This document shows, piece by piece, positions 62,136 to 64,000 of a stretch of DNA of 64,000 bases. Below the pieces are notes generated by a model. The model had not been told where the DNA came from. It saw only the letters and a list, made by a program, of their open reading frames with translations, and did not search any database. Within the stretch, counting starts at the first letter, position 1. Each line of letters starts with the position of its first letter. The DNA is taken from contig NZ_CP113529.1 of the NCBI RefSeq assembly GCF_026723865.1, positions 558,001 to 622,000 on the forward strand, in the 5' to 3' direction. A program made the position numbers and the translations under genes. This DNA is from Mycobacterium sp. Aquia_216 (GTDB taxonomy: Bacteria; Actinomycetota; Actinomycetes; Mycobacteriales; Mycobacteriaceae).

Positions 62136-62606
62136 ATGAGCTTGTGGACCGCCCACTCCGAACACGCGCTGTCCGAAGACGTGCCCGCGCCGCCGGAAGC
62201 GGTGCGCGACTTCTACGTCGATCTGGACAACATCAAACTCGTACACCCGCTGATCGTGTCGGTGGAATCGTTGTCCCGCAACGAAACCGCCGACGGCTAC
62301 CGGCACAAATACCGGGTGGTGGATCGAATTCCGTTGGGGCCCTTCACTATGAAGATCACTTACCAGGCTTGCCTGCATGTCCGACGGGCCGGCTACGTGC
62401 TGACCGAGGCAGATCAGTCCCCCGGAGTGCGCCTGCGCGGGACGGTGAGCTTCGAGCCGATCGGGGAGCCGGTGGTCGGCACCCGGGTCACCGAGCGGAT
62501 CCGGATCTCGGCGCCCCGGCTCCTGGCCCCGATCACCAGGCGCGAGGGGGTCAAGGCCCACATCGCCATGTTGGCAGGGATCCGAAGCCACTTCGAATCC
62601 GCTTGA
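62136..62606 (+). CDS. SRPBCC family protein
   Basis: The 156-residue START-like protein has SLWTAHSEHALSEDVPAPPE, VRDFYVDLDNIKLVHPLIVS, then YRVVDRIPLGPFTMKITYQA and a C-terminal helix (REGVKAHIAMLAGIRSHFES). It is expected to bind a hydrophobic ligand. It is convergent with the alcohol dehydrogenase remnant. Confidence 0.82.
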   Translation: MSLWTAHSEHALSEDVPAPPEAVRDFYVDLDNIKLVHPLIVSVESLSRNETADGYRHKYRVVDRIPLGPFTMKITYQACLHVRRAGYVLTEADQSPGVRLRGTVSFEPIGEPVVGTRVTERIRISAPRLLAPITRREGVKAHIAMLAGIRSHFESA

Positions 62607-62640
62607 CAGTCACGCGATACCGGGATTGGTGAGAAGGCCG

Positions 62641-62871
62641 CGAAATCGATGATTCCGCGGATGTCGCGGCCTTGCCGCAAGCCGACGAAGGCTTCGTTGA
62701 TCCCGTCAAGCCGGTAGTGGCGGCTGACCAGCTCAGACGGTCATCGGAGCGGCAGTCTCCGGCAACGGCCGTACGCACCAAGACTTCACTGGCGCGGGGC
62801 TGATCAAGAACGATCTCGTCGATCTCCCAGGCCCTGCTCACCCCGCGAATCACCGCGGCACGACACTCCAT
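62641..62871 (-). pseudogene. Internally deleted zinc alcohol dehydrogenase remnant
   Basis: The start MECRAAVIRGVSRAWEIDEI and VLDQPRASEVLVRTAVAG, with CRSDD, is the normal N-terminus of a mycobacterial class III-like alcohol dehydrogenase. It then changes frame into ELVSRHYRLDGINEAFVGL and RQGRDIRGIIDF, the normal C-terminus. About 290 residues in between, including the zinc sites and Rossmann fold, are missing. The fusion point is near 62724. Confidence 0.75.
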
Positions 62872-62909
62872 CGCATCCTCATTGATGATTGATGGTGGTC
62901 TGCGGCCCG

Positions 62910-63692
62910 TTACCGCGCAATCCATTCCGACTCCAACGCGAACTCCGAGAGATACTTCGTCGAGCTCCACCCGCCGTCGACGACGATCGTTTGGCCGTTG
63001 ATGAAACTTCCACTCGGCGAGCACAGGAACGCCACGGTGCCGGCGATGTCGTCAATGCTGCCCAACCGCTGATGCGGCGTCATCTCGGCGTTCATTTTCC
63101 GAAATCGCGCATCCTCCAAGCGTTTCTCGACCATCGGCGTAACCGTCACCCCGGGCGCGACGGCATTGCAGCGGATGCCGGATGCGCCGTATTGGCAGGC
63201 GATGTGGGTGGTCAACGCCGTCAGCCCGCCCTTGGCCGCGGAGTAGGCGCCGCCACGCAGCCCGCCGACGACCGCGAAGGTCGACGTGATGTTGATGATC
63301 GCCGAGCCGGGACCCATCTGCGGCAGCACGTCACGGGCCAGCCGAAACGGGGCGCGCAGCATCAAATCCAAGAAGTAGTCCAGGGTCTCGTCGTCGGTTT
63401 CGTGTAATGGCTTGGGGCTGCCCACGCCGGCGTTGTTGACCAGGAAGTCGATGTGGCCCCACCGCGCGACGGCCAGGTCCACGATGCGTCGCGGGGCGTC
63501 GTCGTGGGTCAGATCGACGGCGAGTGTCGCGACGCGATCGGGATCGTTGACGGCCTTTTCCAGCTCGGTGAGCCGATCCGCGTCGCGGCCGGTACCGACG
63601 ACCGCCATGCCCATCTCGGCGAGTCTTGTCGCGCAACCTAAGCCGATGCCGCTGCTTGCTCCCGTGACGATTGCGACCTGCATCTCACCCAT
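62910..63692 (-). CDS. Short-chain dehydrogenase/reductase (SDR)
   Basis: The 260-residue classical SDR has VAIVTGASSGIGLGCATRLA, NNAGVGSPKPLHETDD, TSTFAVVGGLRGGAYSAAK (YxxxK) and GQTIVVDGGWSSTKY. The start is ATG at 63692 or 63683. It overlaps the stop of the upstream ligase gene by 8 bases on the same strand, so the two are co-translated. Confidence 0.9.
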   Translation of the reverse strand: MGEMQVAIVTGASSGIGLGCATRLAEMGMAVVGTGRDADRLTELEKAVNDPDRVATLAVDLTHDDAPRRIVDLAVARWGHIDFLVNNAGVGSPKPLHETDDETLDYFLDLMLRAPFRLARDVLPQMGPGSAIINITSTFAVVGGLRGGAYSAAKGGLTALTTHIACQYGASGIRCNAVAPGVTVTPMVEKRLEDARFRKMNAEMTPHQRLGSIDDIAGTVAFLCSPSGSFINGQTIVVDGGWSSTKYLSEFALESEWIAR

Positions 63693-64000
63693 CCTGTATC
63701 AGTGCCGCTCGGATTTGATGTTTGAGTATCTTTCCGGCGTCGTTCTTCGGCAGTGCATCCCAGATGACTACCTCCTCTGGCGCCTTGAATTTCGCGATGC
63801 CCTTACGTTGCAGCAACGCGAGCAGGCCGGCGACGTCCGGGGTTGGCGTTCCCGCGGGCACGATCACCGCACAGGCTCGCTCTCCGGTGCGCTCGTCGGG
63901 CAGTCCGACGACGGCGATTTCGGCGATGCCGGGATGTTCGGCGAGCAGATCCTCGACTTCCTTGGCTGAGATGTTCTCGCCATTGCGGATGATGACGTCC
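63685..64000 (-). CDS. Acyl-CoA ligase, C-terminal part (gene runs off the window)
   Basis: The frame is open to the right edge. The 104 residues visible contain DVIIRNGENISAKEVEDLLA (A8 hinge), EHPGIAEIAVVGLPDERTGE and LPKNDAGKILKHQIRAALI with the catalytic C-terminal lysine. This is the C-terminal domain of an ANL acyl-CoA synthetase. It is translationally coupled to the following SDR. The substrate pocket lies outside the window. Confidence 0.9.
   Translation of the reverse strand, partial: DVIIRNGENISAKEVEDLLAEHPGIAEIAVVGLPDERTGERACAVIVPAGTPTPDVAGLLALLQRKGIAKFKAPEEVVIWDALPKNDAGKILKHQIRAALIQDG

Noticed and set aside
1..64000. Insertion sequences, prophage, CRISPR arrays, toxin-antitoxin pairs
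   Set aside because: No transposase, integrase, phage structural gene, repeat-spacer array or paired small toxin/antitoxin frames were found.

Overview
The window is GC-rich actinobacterial chromosome, almost certainly from a Mycobacterium and probably a non-tuberculous species. Supporting signs are the dense lipid and steroid-type enzymes (two complete acyl-CoA synthetases and one partial, eleven intact short-chain dehydrogenases, SCP-x type thiolase plus DUF35), a mycofactocin-coupled dehydrogenase, many GTG starts, a hydrolase-adenylate cyclase fusion, and a giant CtpI-type P-type ATPase close to an Rv0106/mrf-type gene. I see no insertion sequence, prophage, CRISPR array, tRNA or rRNA.

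Layout. 0-5.7 kb: end of a thiolase, its DUF35 partner, a PadR regulator, a FadD ligase, an SDR, an Asp-type alpha/beta hydrolase and a divergent TetR. 5.8-11.7 kb: two small unknowns, a polysaccharide deacetylase, a membrane-anchored esterase and a copper-type P-type ATPase with two copper-style palindromes upstream. 12-16.8 kb: a minus-strand catabolic cluster (SDR, mycofactocin-coupled SDR, unknown beta-rich protein, sulfotransferase, SDR) with a divergent LysR. 18-25.7 kb: SRPBCC, DUF417 membrane protein, a TRIC-channel gene flanked by two paralogous TetR genes, two tandem Baeyer-Villiger-type monooxygenases and a FUSC membrane protein. 25.7-32.3 kb: DUF2252 protein, a sulfate-binding protein paired with a SulP permease, an SDR and a cation exchanger. 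32.7-38.2 kb: SDR, NTF2-like protein, zinc alcohol dehydrogenase, IclR, PrpD and DUF2127. 38.2-47.1 kb: a frameshifted thioesterase, MTA/SAH nucleosidase, a CGNR regulator with a divergent SDR, SRPBCC, SDR, methyltransferase, hydrolase-cyclase, and TetR with an MpaB-type oxygenase.

47.2-50.5 kb holds an SDR, a LuxE/EhpF-like adenylating enzyme and an aldehyde-dehydrogenase-like reductase, a plausible carrier-free carboxylate-to-alcohol pathway. 50.5-52.8 kb is the zinc-starvation module: the cysteine-poor ribosomal proteins L28, L33, S14 and S18, divergent from mrf, with two Zur-like boxes between. An SDR-FadD pair lies between mrf and ctpI (55.4-60.3 kb). CtpI appears to be a fused tandem whose N-terminal ATPase copy is dead.

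60.4-62.9 kb, like a short stretch at 46.8-47.1 kb, is a gene graveyard. Fragments of an ECF sigma factor, an SDR, a DUF899 protein, a zinc alcohol dehydrogenase, an amidohydrolase and a LysR regulator survive, several with only their ends left, which points to small internal deletions. The window closes with an SDR and the C-terminal part of another acyl-CoA ligase.

The strongest leads are the carboxylate reductase operon, the SulP plus binding-protein pair, the TetR-TRIC-TetR module with a perfect 16-bp palindrome, the pseudo/active tandem of CtpI, and several well-placed operators (copper, Zur, iron-box-like, CRP-like and regulator-specific palindromes).
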